From positions 35,403,795-35,467,794 of the forward strand of contig NW_019211456.1 in NCBI RefSeq assembly GCF_002443255.2: a stretch of DNA of 64,000 bases, read 5' to 3'. The notes beneath the pieces are model-generated. The model saw nothing but the letters and a program-made list of their open reading frames with translations. It searched no databases and was not told the DNA's origin. This document shows positions 13,500 to 27,700 of the stretch, piece by piece. The stretch's first letter is position 1, and the number at the start of each line of letters is the position of its first letter. Origin of the DNA: Varroa destructor. Taxonomy: Eukaryota > Arthropoda > Arachnida > Mesostigmata > Varroidae. Made by a program: the position numbers and the translations under genes.

Positions 13500-15411
13500 T
13501 GGCTTAACTGTAGCAATATTGGCTGTAGCAGAGGGATATTGGTATTCGAAGCTGCGTGCTTCTTTGTTGCCTTTGCCTTCCCTACCGGTCTCTATTGCCG
13601 CTGTTTTGTATCGCTACGATAGTGATGTCGTACACAGCAATGGAGCTCCGAAATGGGACCGCAGTAAGGGAGGAGGAACAGCCGAAATTGTTGCACGAAG
13701 TTTACTCTTGGCACCACGAGTCATCTTGTCGGTGCCCCCCAGTCGGCAGACAGGGCAAGACCGGCCAGATGGAACAGACGCTCTGCAAAAGAAGCGCAGG
13801 GAGATGCAGAAGAAGGGGGAAACGACAGAGGCAACTGCCGACTGGATGCTTTTCACCTAAAGGTGATCAGGTTTAGAGCCAATGAGGCGCAGGTTGGATG
13901 GGTTGCTGGCAGTAGAGTCTATAGAAAAGAGGTGAAGGCTCCCAGTGGCAGTGGTAGTAACAACAAAACCAGGCAATACTAGACTGGCACGGGAGATCCC
14001 GGCGTCCTTTCCAAACTCCTCTCGATAGTCCATCTTCCATGCCCCTGCTCATGAGACAAGGGAAGTCATTATTCATGCCCCTCTTCAGTCCTCTTCACTC
14101 CTTCTACGACCTCTCCGCCTAGCCAGGCCCGTTGTGCTTCTCTACGCGAGACTAACTGCTTCATTGCTGGCTGTTCTTCGCTGTTGTCGTGCTTTTTATC
14201 TCGAGCTGCTTGCTCCTTTGTCAGCTGAGCCTTGTTCTGTTTTAGACCTTTTCTTCTACGTCTTTCTTTGTTCATGCAGGCATTCCTTTTTCATACCCCT
14301 AACCTCCATACGCCCGCCAGTCGTACACTCGAAATCCTTCGGCCTTGTCGACCGGGCGGCCGGCTGTAGAACAGCTCCTCACCTAAGGACGCTCTAAAAA
14401 CGTCATTGCCTTTGCAAAAGACGATTTGATCATAGCCAAAGACACCCGAACGGTAGAGGCGGATCTAGCACAACTGAGCAAATGGTGGAAGATGATAAAA
14501 GCTAGTACTAGCTGGCGAAGAGTATTCGCCAGTTGGTTAAGGCGCGAATGAAGAAGGCTGCCTCCGCGCTCCTGGAAGGAACCGACAAACCGGCCAAACA
14601 GTAGGGCCGGGCTATGATGAAACGCACGATGCCGCGTCGAAGAGCGACCTGAAGAGCCAGGACAAGTTTTTGTAGCTGGCAGAAAAGCAAGTCCAAGATT
14701 GAAAACGAAAACCGTGCAAAAGGAGTTCGGCCAGAAGCAAACATCCTACGGGAGGCACAACGAGGTTCCATACTGCCGGTTTGCAAAGGCTTAAAGAATA
14801 AAAAGAAAGATGGAGAGAAAGGAATCGGAGGATGAAGGAAAGAAAAATCACGACAATCGAGCCAACGACAGTCTACTGACATCTAATGATCAGGGATGGG
14901 CCGAAGTGAGGACGACGGACGATAGTGAGCACCCCATAATCTGTTCATCGTGCGCACGTCTGGGTGACAAACGGTTCGTCGTTCGAAGAAGAGAGGAAGA
15001 TTTCCGTCGTCGTGTCCACAGAATAAAGCCAGCAGCGCCCAAAGCACGTGACGACAGCACAACAAATGAGTTTCCTGCGTCTAACGCAATGACACAATAC
15101 GACTTTATGATGACACGGCGCACGTCGTCTCGCGCATGCGTCACAGGTATGAACCGGTGATATGTGGACACATTGCGACCGCGTTGGGCGACAGCGGCAC
15201 AGGGGAGGCAAAGGGAAAAAGCATTTGCTATTTCAGTTTAACGAGCGCGAGCGATCGACCAGTTGGACGGCTCATGGCATGCGTATCTCTATGAATGCGA
15301 GCCATAATGGGCTAGTTGAACGTGTACACCTTGTTGAAGGAAATCGCGAGCACATGTCAGGTTCGCGGACGTGTAGCATTTGTACTTTCAATGAGGATCT
15401 ATATCAGTAGG
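13500..15411. other. GC-rich block with open frames on both strands; possible promoter and 5' exon
   Basis: This block is richer in G+C and CpG than its flanks, so stop codons are rare and reading frames of 60-124 codons occur on both strands; none resembles a known protein. A consensus plus-strand donor (CACAG then GTATGA) lies at 15146/15147. Splicing from it to the acceptor at 15650 would remove a 503-bp intron. In the longest upstream frame (14810-15160) the phase does not match the preferred frame of the last exon, so any exon here is more likely 5' untranslated. Inference only. Confidence 0.3.
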
Positions 15412-15649
15412 AATGACAATGTGCAGTGATATTATATGATGACTGTCGCTGTAAATATATGGAGATTTTAACCCTAGGTGAAAAATATACAACGCATTTA
15501 CTAGCAGAAAATAGGATTTCGTAATAACTTCTGGAGCACTTCTTAAAATTCAGGTGTTTCTATTTGATTAGCTTATATTATTTGACTGACAGATTATCTA
15601 TAATGGATTATTTCTTCTGATCGTTGCGTGTTTTTGTTTGTAACCACAG

Positions 15650-15784
15650 TTAGAAATGTTGCAAGACTACATGCCGACGCCCCAACGGCGAGCCTGCTAC
15701 GGCCTGATCCGAGAGAAGGTAAAGGAGAGCGACTTCAATATGCACGAGGTGAGGTCGATTTGGCAGCTGCTGAAGAATGACTAA
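15650..15784 (+). CDS. Terminal coding exon of an unidentified gene
   Basis: A consensus acceptor (TTTTTGTTTGTAACCACAG) is followed by 44 in-phase codons and TAA. The peptide begins LEMLQDYMPTPQRRACYG, continues IREKVKESDFNMHE and ends IWQLLKND. Third codon positions are strongly G/C in an AT-rich setting, which supports real coding. The stop overlaps an AATAAA signal (15783-15788). A possible internal donor (CACGAG then GTGAGG at about 15755) could make it an internal exon instead. The frame starting one base later is also open, but its product is less protein-like. I do not recognise the family. Confidence 0.6.
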   Translation, partial: LEMLQDYMPTPQRRACYGLIREKVKESDFNMHEVRSIWQLLKND

Positions 15785-15788
15785 TAAA
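15783..15788 (+). terminator. Polyadenylation signal AATAAA overlapping the stop codon
   Basis: AATAAA starts at the second base of the TAA stop of the exon at 15650-15784. If used, the 3' untranslated region would be very short, so cleavage may instead rely on a later signal. Confidence 0.4.
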
Positions 15789-18700
15789 ATATTAACCGAA
15801 AGGGGGCAATTCGGTTCGCTGTTACTACTAGTAGGCTCGCCGTCGCATAACGCTTTTGCTTGGTAATACCAAACGGCTACTCGAAAACTCCACGCGTAGT
15901 AGGCTTAATATTCAAGAAAAAAATATAAACAAACAATAGTTTGGTACAAACGACTTGTCTGTTTTAACGTTTTGACAGACGAATTCTGCCAGATATAACA
16001 ACAATACAATTCAAAGATGAAACAAATAAGCCGTAGCACGTGATGCATCGTTACGTTTCATCACTGCACTAGTAACTACCAAGTGGCACCGTTTAAAGTT
16101 AAGATATCTAGATAGACGTTTACGCTAACTGTTATACTCTTGAATTGAATACCTATATTCTCTGTTTGACGTTGCAACTTAACAATTGCAGCCTCATATG
16201 TTCTAGCATGGCGCTTAGCAACAGTTGTTCAGTCCGCGTAAAATAACACCCTATTTCGGCATTGATTTTCTTTAGCTGTCACTCGGTTTGAACACAGATT
16301 CTCAGCCTGAGCACGCTTCTGGCTGCTACTGCATAAGAGCTTCGTGCTTCCAAGCTTCCTCGAGTCGTTTATCATACCATCTATTCCACACGATAAGGCG
16401 GGCCTTAACGACTATCTTATAGAGAAGTAACTGTTTTGGCGGTAATATTTTTTTTTCATCTGTACCATTACTTACAGCTCGTATCCAAAGTTCAGTGGCA
16501 TTCTATTAGCAAGGCCATTGCTCAAATAATTTCAGACCCAGATCATAGGCAATATAATAATAAACTGCCCAATTATTATCTTTACGCAGTTATTCTAAAT
16601 TCAATTAAGTTTTATATTCTTCTGCGAAGTTGCGTTATTTTTTCCGTTTCAGTCTCCACATTCTACAAGTGTGCCTCTTTAAATGAGTTGAGTGTGAGGG
16701 GTTCTGTTTGTACTAGAGCCTATCTTGGGATAAATACCAGTTTCGTCACACGATATGGCTCTCGTAAGACGACGTTCATATAGAGTCGTCTATCCATTTA
16801 TTGCTCACTTAGATTTTCATCCCAATCAGAATTTGAACGAATTCAATGTCTCGTGTAACCTGCGTATGTCAACGGAATGCCAGCCGTAGCAAAATGAAAT
16901 GTTTCTACCTATATAGCTATAAAGCAAATTGATGTATAGTTCTGTATGAGTTGTTCTTAAAATTAGGTAAAGTTAATAAAAGACGTAAGCATCGTTTTGT
17001 TATTTAAAAGGAATTGTTTATACTTTAAAAATTAAATTATTGTCAAAAAAACGTCGCTAAAAATTGAGTCGGTGAAGTTATGTTGAAAAAACCTTACTTC
17101 AGCAACTATCGAGTAAATGCATTAAAAACGGGTAGCCATAGAAGTGGTTCGTCAGATAGGTTGGATTTAAGTCTATTAAATTTGATTTTACAGTTGCAGC
17201 AAGACACTAATTTTTTTTTAATTTTTATTTATTTTTTTCTAATCATGGCAAGTTACAGCGTCACGCTGGTCTTATTGTACTACGAATGGAGCCCAAACGA
17301 GAAAGCAAAGGCATATTTCGACGCAAATGCAGATTGGTCCAAGGTAATTTTTGACCTGTTCAATTCTAAGCTCCATCAGAAAATCAGTCCCATTTGATTA
17401 ACTACTGTTACCTAGCTTTTAAATAACTTATTCTAAATATGCGTCCCTCAAGCCACCGCTGTATAACCACTTCTTTTCCTTTCCGCACTACTTTCGTATA
17501 TAAATTTTGGCGGTGAAATTATATATTGGCCTGCCCTAAATTTCACTAAAAAACCATTTAAAACACTAGCATTTAATTTTGTCAATCTGCAGTTAATTTT
17601 AGGGAGATCTCCTAAGAAAACTATATATCCTACTTTCCAAAGCCCGATTTCCATAAAGCTTTGTATACAGCACGACGTGCTTTGCATGAATACACACGCC
17701 TGCCATAAAATGGTTGCACGTAAACAATGAAATGTTCGGAATATACGAAGACTGCAGAAAAAGCTAAGCATACAATACAGATGCATTACCTTCTACGGTA
17801 AATTAGTCATATTATAATATCTGGAAGGTTACTTTTTTTTCTCAGATTTATATGTCATTCTACATAGGGACTATTGTTTGCTATAGTACTAGCAGCGATT
17901 CTACGCCTCAATTGTTCAGCATGTTTTAAGCGATTCCGGCCTGATTGACGACATCAGCCTGGGGCCTGCGGCTTGCCTAGGCTCACTTGTTTAATTAGCT
18001 TATGAAGGGTGTCTTCTTCTTCTTCATTAGTTTTATCCCAAGAAGACATGTGCCGCGTGGCGTTCGCCAGATGGTGACCTATCCATATACTCACCATGAT
18101 CAAATTAACAGCAGGATGTCTTGTTAACGTGTTATCGATGTGGTATCTAAAAAAAAAAGACTAGCGAATTAAACATAAAGATTTTCCACGTGATCTAAAA
18201 CCTCAGCCTTAGTCTATGCCCATAAGCTTGCAACGATGTTACTCTAGCCAAACGAGCGATTTATTTCGAAAACGGACGAGGCTGTACAAATTGTAAAATC
18301 AAAGGAGTGTGTCTCTATGCTTCATTTTGATGCCGTCATGGTTCGATTGAGATTATATAAAGAACGTGAGTGCAGACAACTAAGTACTCGTGCATTTAGC
18401 ATAAAACTTATCCCTATTTATGTTTTGAACCTCGTATATATTAGGTTGTTTCATGGATTCAAGTTATTATTAAATTTTGAACGAAATGTAAACATGTGTA
18501 GTTTGTTTCAGAAGTGTCTTCTCGTATTTGTTATTGACACACTAGGTCCAAGATTTTGACTGCATTAACGTAGTTGTGTGCCTATTTTTTTTTTTATACC
18601 TAACTTCTCTCGCTATTGTTGCATTTTGGGAACCGACGTTTGCACAATGCGTACCACCAGCTTGCTCCTTTAATGCATGAAAGTTGCTCAAGATAAGACG

Positions 18701-20265
18701 TAAGTAAAAACCATTTTTTAGGTTCAATTTCAATCAACATCTGTATATTTGACTTTAGTATAACTTTAGATAAAGTAAGCTAGTAATTTAACCGGGCGCT
18801 AGTGAATATGATATATAGTATATTGTGAACCTGTTAATAGTCACCGTATATATTGCTCCATAAACCCATGGCTCGAAAATTGCTTGAAGTTATACTCCTA
18901 AACCTTATTTACAATGTGTATCCTATAGGCGTGGATCTAATAATGTTCAATCAAGTAAGTTTCTGTCTGAATTTGGATGAGAAATTGGTTTTACTGTATT
19001 TCTAATACCCGCTGGATTCCCATTTCTTTCAATATAACTCTAGTGAATTTGTTATGGCGAGAAACACAAACGTGAAGACAATACGATGTAGTGACATATT
19101 TAATAAATGTAAAAAGAAGATTAGATTGATTCATGTTATATTGCAATATATTCATTCTGTTTAGATACTATTTTATGTTTGGGCTGTGTTACTACAGTTA
19201 TGTGCATCGAGCAAATATTTTAAGTTTAACATTCGCTATTGTAAGTAGAAGTTCCTTCAGAGAAAAGTTAGGCGTAGTAAGGCCTATATGGGTGACTTTG
19301 CTGCAGGTGGATTGTAGACTATGATTAGGGAATTGTACGCTTTTGTCGTATGACGATACACTCATGTAAACGGTATTTTTTGAATGGTATACTAAACAAT
19401 ACATTTGTAAAAGGCACGAGAATCTCTGTAGATTATTTGGAAATACTTTTAGCCTGGATGCAAACTTGTTTTAGTTAAAAGTATATTCTGGCAAAGGTAA
19501 AAGCTACCATGGGCAGTCTGCGGCCTTGATGTGGAAAATGAGGTAAAAATGGATATGTTTGGCAGATTTTTATCAATATGCCTTCAAAACATTTCACTGA
19601 CTAACTTGAGTAATCGCCTCCCGAGTCGTGTGGTTACAATTAGAAAATTCGTAGGGTGTGTCCAACTAAATATATGTCGATTGAGTTTATTACACAGACA
19701 AGTCCAGTGCACCACAAGTGACCAATTCGGAAAGGTTACATAGTACGACTAAATAGCTCATGCTGTACTTAATAAATATAGCGAATATACTTTGTATCTA
19801 CAGGACAGCTTTGTGAAAACTCTCTGAAATGTCCAAATTGAATTGAATCGTTCGTTATTACGCAAATAGCTTTCGTAGTTAAAACGTCAAATATGAGCGT
19901 ACTTTCGTTCTCAATGGATTGGTTTGGCTCATTAAATGACACACGGGTTATTGACGTGCGCGTAATCCGTTCCGCTAAGCTCTTTGACGATTTTCCCCTC
20001 TAGAACTTTGCCTAAATCGCCCGAAGCACAAACCTCCTATTATCGTTGAGACGTGTCAACTCCCCGATACTGCTCTCACGTCATTTGCCGACGCTAAATA
20101 GCGTGAAAGCGCTCTGGCGCTCCAAGATTATCATAGCTGACATCCCTTGTTGTTAATAAACTTGATAGGTTTAAGATAGACAAAGAACTATGTAAAACCC
20201 CTACGGTAACAATGTAGAACGGTATCTAGCCATCATTGCTGAACGAAACACGCTATATATATATA

Positions 20266-20365
20266 NNNNNNNNNNNNNNNNNNNNNNNNNNNNNNNNNNN
20301 NNNNNNNNNNNNNNNNNNNNNNNNNNNNNNNNNNNNNNNNNNNNNNNNNNNNNNNNNNNNNNNNN
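20266..20365. other. Assembly gap (100 N)
   Basis: Exactly 100 unknown bases, flanked by TATATATATA on the left and TATAT on the right. The gap therefore sits in a (TA)n microsatellite, and 100 is probably a placeholder length. Confidence 0.97.
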
Positions 20366-22772
20366 TATATAACATGCTTATTGTGGAATTCCAATTAGTT
20401 GTACAAGCAACACGACTCAAACCACGCATCCTCACACGCAATACTCCTACACTTTGTATACATGATGTCTATTCCATCTTGGAAAACACGAAATGCCTAA
20501 AAACGTACCATGTAGTTTATTACCCTCGAGTATATGGAAATATTGCTTGTATCGGTAGACTATCGTTTTGTTCCCATCCTTTAAGTGGTTATAAAGAAAT
20601 GAACCCGTAGGGTTAGGTGAGCTGCGCAGGACTGAGAAATTATGCATGACAAAAACGAACGTACTGCATATATAAGCGGGGCGTTGCCGAAAATAAATCT
20701 TGACCTTACGCGACAGCCTAATGCGGTTGTCTGGCACAAGATATGGCGCGAAGCGCCCTTTATGAAAATTATACAATATATAAAACGACATTGAGCTCTT
20801 GCACTTATATATCTCGACGCGTAAGTCACGATGCATCTGTCAAGCTCGTATCGCCAGATCATTAACGGCGCCTCCATAAAAGAAAATGGGAAAGAAATTA
20901 AACAGGTAACATTTCTGTAAAATATACAAGGACAGAGTAATTGTCGCCGAAAGGCCCTTTCAATCAGAATTCGATGCTTGCAAAATTCTAGCAAGGAAGT
21001 ACCAAATTATTCTACGATTAGTATGTTATCTTTAGACAAATGTAATTGCTTTTGCTTTTTTTTACCTTACGGGAAATAGGGGGGCTTGCTGTTCTGAATA
21101 GCGAGTTTCTGGCGTCGTAATGATATTTACGCACCCTCTGTGTAAACACATAGGTGGCAAACCTCCTCGTGACTATTTCGTATACTTGTCAAGTTGAAGA
21201 AAAAAAGGTTTCACGAAGTTAAACATGCTCGCTTAATGGTGATAGCTACAGTGTTATTTCGACTTTTTCGAAAATCGCTTCCCAAATCAGGTGCAGGTTA
21301 CTAGCAATTTACTAAGCCATTCAACGTATTTATGCGTCATCACGAATACTGTTAGTTTGTCCATCTAATACCACTAACTGTTGCGTAAATGACCAGGACC
21401 GACTAAACACTTTTTTTTTTGATAGCTTATTACTTCGTCTTAGTACCAATTTATGACGAGGATTGTATTTGTTTGCTTTAGATTCATGGCTGAACGATTA
21501 ACGGCCCTATATAAGATGCACTACAGAAGGTTTCACCATGATGTTTTTGATACGTGCAAGAGGGTGGTAATCAGTTAACATGACGTACTCTTATTATTAT
21601 TATTAGATATTTTTACATCGTTGAATATGCGATACCATATCGTAAATAGGTTCAGTGAGTTTACGCTTAGAACAGATACGATAGGGGGCACGTACACAAG
21701 TACACTTTCGATGTACGTATTAGGTGGTGTGTAAGACGCTTCCTCATCAATGCGTCAGTACGTTTATATAGAACAGAAGCACATTGATTTCTTACGAAGC
21801 GTCCCCCCAATTAAGATTTCAGTATAACTATAATATGTATAAAACACAGCGTAATAGGCGCATTGTTTCTTTTTTACTATCGTTCTGCTTGCTTTCAGTA
21901 TAGGCATACTATAAAATAGGCTCGTTGTCATAAACCATTTATTTTATCGCAAATAAGCTCATTATATCGTATCTTGCTGTCTCCGTATGCTTTGTCCAAT
22001 GATCCGCTACTTACTCAGAACCCTGTGAGAATGTAGCCTATCGTAAATAGTTAACACAGAGAGAGTTTTATTGACACGTGCGATTACTTCGTGCATTTGA
22101 GAGCCTTAAAGAAACCGACCTTTTTTTTTTCAAAAAAATTCTACAAAACAAGTACGGATTTTTTGACTCAACCTCTTTACAAGCCTTAGAAAAATATTTC
22201 GCTATTTCAACTGATGCATCGCTTGAAGTACTGTGTGCGTGTACTATAGTGTTCAGGCCCTATAAACAGCTTCCGCTGCGGGAGTATATTTGCCATTTTT
22301 TGTTATTTTTCTGTGTTCAGAAACTTTGAAAAATACTCAGTACTTACGTCTTGACCTTGTTTATAAAAGAGCTTAATGAGTTTACACTAAATGATTCAGT
22401 CCAGGACAGAGAGACTATAGAACCATAAGAACATTTTGTACGTCCCCAAAGTATTTTAAGAGTTGTCCGTATGGCCTCTCAAACAGAATCCATTATTGAT
22501 TCATTATTATAACACGCTCAACTATAGGCCATAGCCTGCTAATTGAAACTGTTAGAGCCAGATAGGCTTATTATCACATTACACATACTAATTGAAGAAA
22601 ATGGATAAATTATCATAGCGCCACTTATCGTCACGACGATAATGAGATACGATCATTACATTCACGGAATAATTAGAAGCATTTCCCTACAGCTTTCTTC
22701 TTTATACCGAATGTGTCAATTGCCGACTGGTTTTACTTTTCGATCCCCCACGACGCGCCACAACATGTATAG

Positions 22773-22795
22773 ATATATATATATATATATATATA
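22773..22795. repeat. (TA)n microsatellite
   Basis: Twenty-three bases of alternating A and T. Confidence 0.93.
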
Positions 22796-24169
22796 AATCG
22801 TACTGCTTTTCTCTCTAATCAAATAAATACAATAATCTAGTATTGGACTTACGGTTGAAAGAATCGTCTTCAGTAACATATATCTTTTTATTATAAAAAA
22901 GGTCTACAATGAATTTTGCTAGTAAAAAAAGGTCACCACTTCATTCTAGTATTCTGTTTGTTTCAATATAAAATGTACATGACCCTTCAAGGTGACTTGG
23001 CATTGCCAAATTCAGGTATAGAGATTTCACAAGTACAGTCAAAAAACCCATTTCACCATACGCAGATGTAGGTACATCTTTGACTAGCACAGACAATGAT
23101 GGTAAAAGTATTTTTCTTTTATACCGACAAGTTTAATGCTTCATGCACAAAAGCGCTTAAAGTTCGAATCCGGCCGAAGAGACACCTCGCTTCGTGTGGA
23201 GCCAATTGGCTGAATTTTATTTGCTACCTTATAACATGGTAATAGAATACAGCGTTCAGACCTTGACCGATCTAATCTAGTGAAACACCAATACGTCAAG
23301 TACCCATATTCCACGGTCCATAAGGAAACCTAGAGGAAAAAGATACTAGCACCACTTTGAATACCACTCAGTGTTTACAACGATGCAAACATCCTACCAC
23401 CGCTGATAACATCAAACAAATCAATAGAACATCAGCTTTAGCAAAGCTATTATGAGGCACTATATAACGTATAATATGTTGTAATGGAAAGCAGGAAAAC
23501 GCGCGGCGCATTACAGTTGGAGGAGACATAACTGTTATCGTTGCACGGGGAACGGCCCTCGTGTCCCACTTTTATGGATATAATAAATAAATTAAAAAAA
23601 TATATATTTGCCACTTGCCCTCGTGAAGCCCTCTACACTCAGCTACTGAGCTCTTGCCTTACTAATGAATCCGGCTATTTGTAGGCTCTTATTTGCAAAA
23701 TTGCATTTACGTTTGTTAAGCAACTAAATGTGACCTGCGAGTGCATATCCTCATAGGATGCGTAAGTTATAGCTGTAATCTTTAAGACGTGTACTAGCTA
23801 TCTAATATACATATATATATAATAGCTTGAGTTCCTGGCTATTTCTTTGTTTAACAGACAAAACTTCTCTCTCAAATCCATAAAGATGAGTTCTTCCAAA
23901 GAATTCAGCCTGGCCACTGGGTAGCATACATATAGTACCCTTTAATGGTATGAAATAGATCCGTTAGAAGACTGAATTGAGCAAAGCTCTGTGGACTCTG
24001 AATACACGTGTAATTTGTAACGCTTTACTTTTGCGGACAGGATAAAATTTTATTGGCATTAATAGTACTATCAGTATACTATAGTTTATAAACCAAAGGC
24101 GGCCAGTAGTCAAGTTTCTTGACGGTTTTAATAATAAGGTATGTGTTTTAAGCAGTCTGAAATAGCCAC

Positions 24170-24190
24170 ATATATATATATATATATATA
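24170..24190. repeat. (TA)n microsatellite
   Basis: Twenty-one bases of alternating A and T, followed by CACGTACACA. Confidence 0.93.
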
Positions 24191-24702
24191 CACGTACACA
24201 GTGAAGGCAGCCTATAAACGTCAGCGGGTACTCTCATTCTATAAGCGGGAACAATTTGCTTTCTAAGTTAGCAAAAAAGGCAAAAAGTTGGGCGCCGGCC
24301 CCGCGATTAAATAATAGTGGTTTTGTCTGCAACGTTTTATCCTTATTCTAGTTCCACTTGAGGACCTTCAGCTTTATATTAGACATTTCAGATGACATTA
24401 TTGGACCTGTTCTTACACAGTGCAGATATTTTACTCTTGGATAAGTCCGTTACCAGCAAGGGATATATTGCCGTAACGTGCATATTAAATACAGTTCTTT
24501 CTTTGAATCGATTGAATACGATGAAGCGCATGATCTAGGCCAACTAGCTAAGGACAGATATAGAAATCTTGTGCCTGTGCAAAATTTTCATAATAATTAA
24601 GGTACAGAGTTGATTACTTTTTTTGTTTTGTTCGCCTGTGGGCTTATTTGCCATGTCTCGTTCCCGCATAAAGCGAGTCATCAGGCAGATCAATATTGAT
24701 GG

Positions 24703-24732
24703 ATAGATTTGTTTAAAAATAGATTTGTTTAA
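24703..24732. repeat. Short tandem duplication
   Basis: ATAGATTTGTTTAA occurs twice, two bases apart (16-bp period). Confidence 0.85.
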
Positions 24733-27700
24733 GCATGATATACGCACGATTCAAATCGATCAACTTGGATTCACTAGTAGTTAGCTTTGTCCAAGCACAG
24801 AACGGCTATTCTGTGTTGCGTATTTTCTCTCTAAGAAACAATTTGCTTTCATATTCATTACCCGAATGTATTTCCTTTGCCTCCAGCTATATAACAGTGA
24901 CGCTTTTCTTCATCTGCTTCTCCATTAAATCGAAAGGCATCCCTCATGCAATTTATCTTACCTATAGGTTTAAACGCGAGCTTGAGACAATACATTGTGT
25001 ACGACGATTTGTGAACGGTCAAATTCTGCCGGCCTTCTGTTGTACAAGTGAATATTAGTGACAAAGCAGGAAAGATGTAAAAAGTCTTTCTTAATAAGTA
25101 GATCCTCATTCATTGCTAGTCTACAGATAAATGTTTGGAGCTAGTGAATTTCTAGACAATATAGTGTATGTGGATGACGAACATTTTATTACTCGTTTGG
25201 CAGACAGAGGTTCAGAAGTCATCGTGATAAATTAGTTGCATTTGATGTTGATCGATTTGGAAGACCGAACAGCGCCAAATTCAAAGCCCAGTCAGCACTC
25301 GGAGTGATTTTGTAGTTCAGCTCATACTACGCTCTGAAGGATCTCACGCATCTGGCCTGAAATGCGCATATTAAGAAAGGACCCGCCAGGCGCCGTCTAT
25401 CTCTGAACGCATGACGTGAACTCCTAAGAAGGACAATGTCCAATAAATTCTGGATGATGGTGGGAAAGTCTTGCGAGGCCCACTAGCCACGAGTCCTGGG
25501 TATAGTCATAGTTCAACCCTAAATAGTTCCTGATGTCCGTGACGGAAGTCAAGCGAGCTAGAACAAAATAAAAATTGGAAATATTTCAGCTAGGTACTGG
25601 GTAAAGGGCGGTCTAAGGATTTAAACTTGCTTAATTCTCACATTTATAATAAAGTAATATTAAGTACTCACAGAATGCACGAAGCGGCCTTCAGCCTTCA
25701 TAGACCTTAGCTGATTCAGAATAATAATGTAACCGCCATGATTTAAATATATTTACGTTGCTTTAGCTTGCTGTATGCAGAGTCATGAAGCTTCATCATC
25801 CATGTTGTTTGGTTGCGAAAATTTACTTACGTCCAACTATAATCAGTAGCTAATTTTATTTGATATATGTCTCTCTTGACGCAATTATGAAGCCTCGTAA
25901 TGTACTTTCATAGGCGAGCATAAACTAGTTGATATATAATGCTCTTCGTAATATCTTCCCAAAATACTGAATGCACAAATATGTAGCATTTTGTAATGTC
26001 AAACGCCCGAAACCAGCCCAATACCGTGTTTATTAGTTCTGAACTTATTACAATCTAAACTTAACTTATATCACACATGGCCAAGGGCCAGTGAGGTCCG
26101 CAAAGTTATTTCGAAAGAGCTCCGTTTTGATTGAATATCATTTAGGTTGCGATTTACTTGTTTTCCTTTTATTAAGGTTCGGTGTCAATTCTTCAACTAA
26201 TATAAGTTTTCCACTGAAAAAATCACCTTGCAAAAACCGATGTTTTCACCTTTAGGTTGCTCGTTCGACTTGCAAAGGCAAGCGTATGCCCTCTCACAGA
26301 ATCTTACGAAAGGAATTTTAGTATGCAACTATTGTAGAGGTTTTCGCTTTTGGAAAAACAGTTTTCGTTTGCCCTTCATTCGGCATATAAGGGCAGCATT
26401 GTCACATGGTGAGTTTTCGGTTTGCCACGATCGTCGCCCTCTTCAGCATGTTTGGTGTTGACACCGAATGTACCTATATATATAAAATTTGGGTAACTAT
26501 GATATCGGTGTGAATACTTGCGCATGAGCCGCTTAGTAAGCTAGCCAAAATATTATAACGCGAAGGTATATTGTACTTAGGTTTCATGTATTATAGTCAT
26601 CGGTGATAGTAAAAGACTGAACAATCATTATAAAGCATTAGTTGAGCGATCGGAAATTGCGTTTTTCGGTATCATTGTATTTAATCGAGATGTATAGAAG
26701 GCTCGCCTGTTGACCTATTTTATGCTTAGCCTGATCTAAGTTTCATTCGTAAATTAATAAAAAGTATTGATGCTCGTAGGATTTTCTTAACAAACGGAAA
26801 TGTTATCCGTATCACTCAGAGATCTTCTGCTTTCGAACTATTCTCATTTTGTCATTGCATGCGTGGCTAGGAACAAGCACACATAATATATTAATAGAAC
26901 GGAAAATGAAAACCTTTGACGTACAAATATGTTACTTAATGATTATTTATTGAAACGTCGACGCCCTTTTTTAACTTATTATCTTTCACTGCCATTTTCT
27001 CCCTATCTATATATCTCTATCATATACAGATAATTCTCGTAACTCGTTTACGAAGCCCCATAACCACCAATTCTCAATGTCTTCTTTCCTGGTCTGTGTT
27101 TTTCCCTCCTAATTACCTCTCGTTTTCGTTCAAGTTCTTGTTTTTGTTCCATCTTCTCACGGCATTATCTCGTAATAAGTCATCGCCCTTTGCGTTATCT
27201 GCGTCACTTGTTATATTACAGAACCTGGTACGGTCATTTACAGTATCAATTCGACAATTAATTTAGGATTACGCGCAGTCATTATACGGAGGTAGGCAGG
27301 TTATCGTGGCTGGACCATTTCTATCGACATTACTAATATAAAAGATAAACTCTTCTTCGTCTATGAAGAGCTCCCTGTCTGGCTTCAAATTTAATAGATA
27401 TTAGGTGAAGACCGTGTACAATGCGCGTTGTGGTGTAAAAGACAAAATCAAATCTTCTTGGCGTATATTATTTGTGATCATGTGAGAGTTTCGCAGCTTC
27501 AGCGTTGTCTCATAGGAGCTGGCTCGGTATTAGGTGCGACTTAATTTATTCAGGTACATCGGGTTTCGTCTGTATTTACTATATGGACTATCGGACTGCT
27601 CACGTATTCAGCGGGTATTCAATTCTATACTACAATTATATGCTATCGATCGTGTGGTGTTGATGGTAGGTTCAGATCACTTCATAGATGAATTCTATAA

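Noticed and set aside
20236..20610. 124-codon frame spanning the N gap
   Set aside because: It runs through 100 unknown bases and begins in TA repeat; there is no evidence of coding.
23161..23190. tRNA T-arm-like GTTCGAATCC
   Set aside because: No box A, anticodon arm or acceptor stem could be placed around it on either strand.
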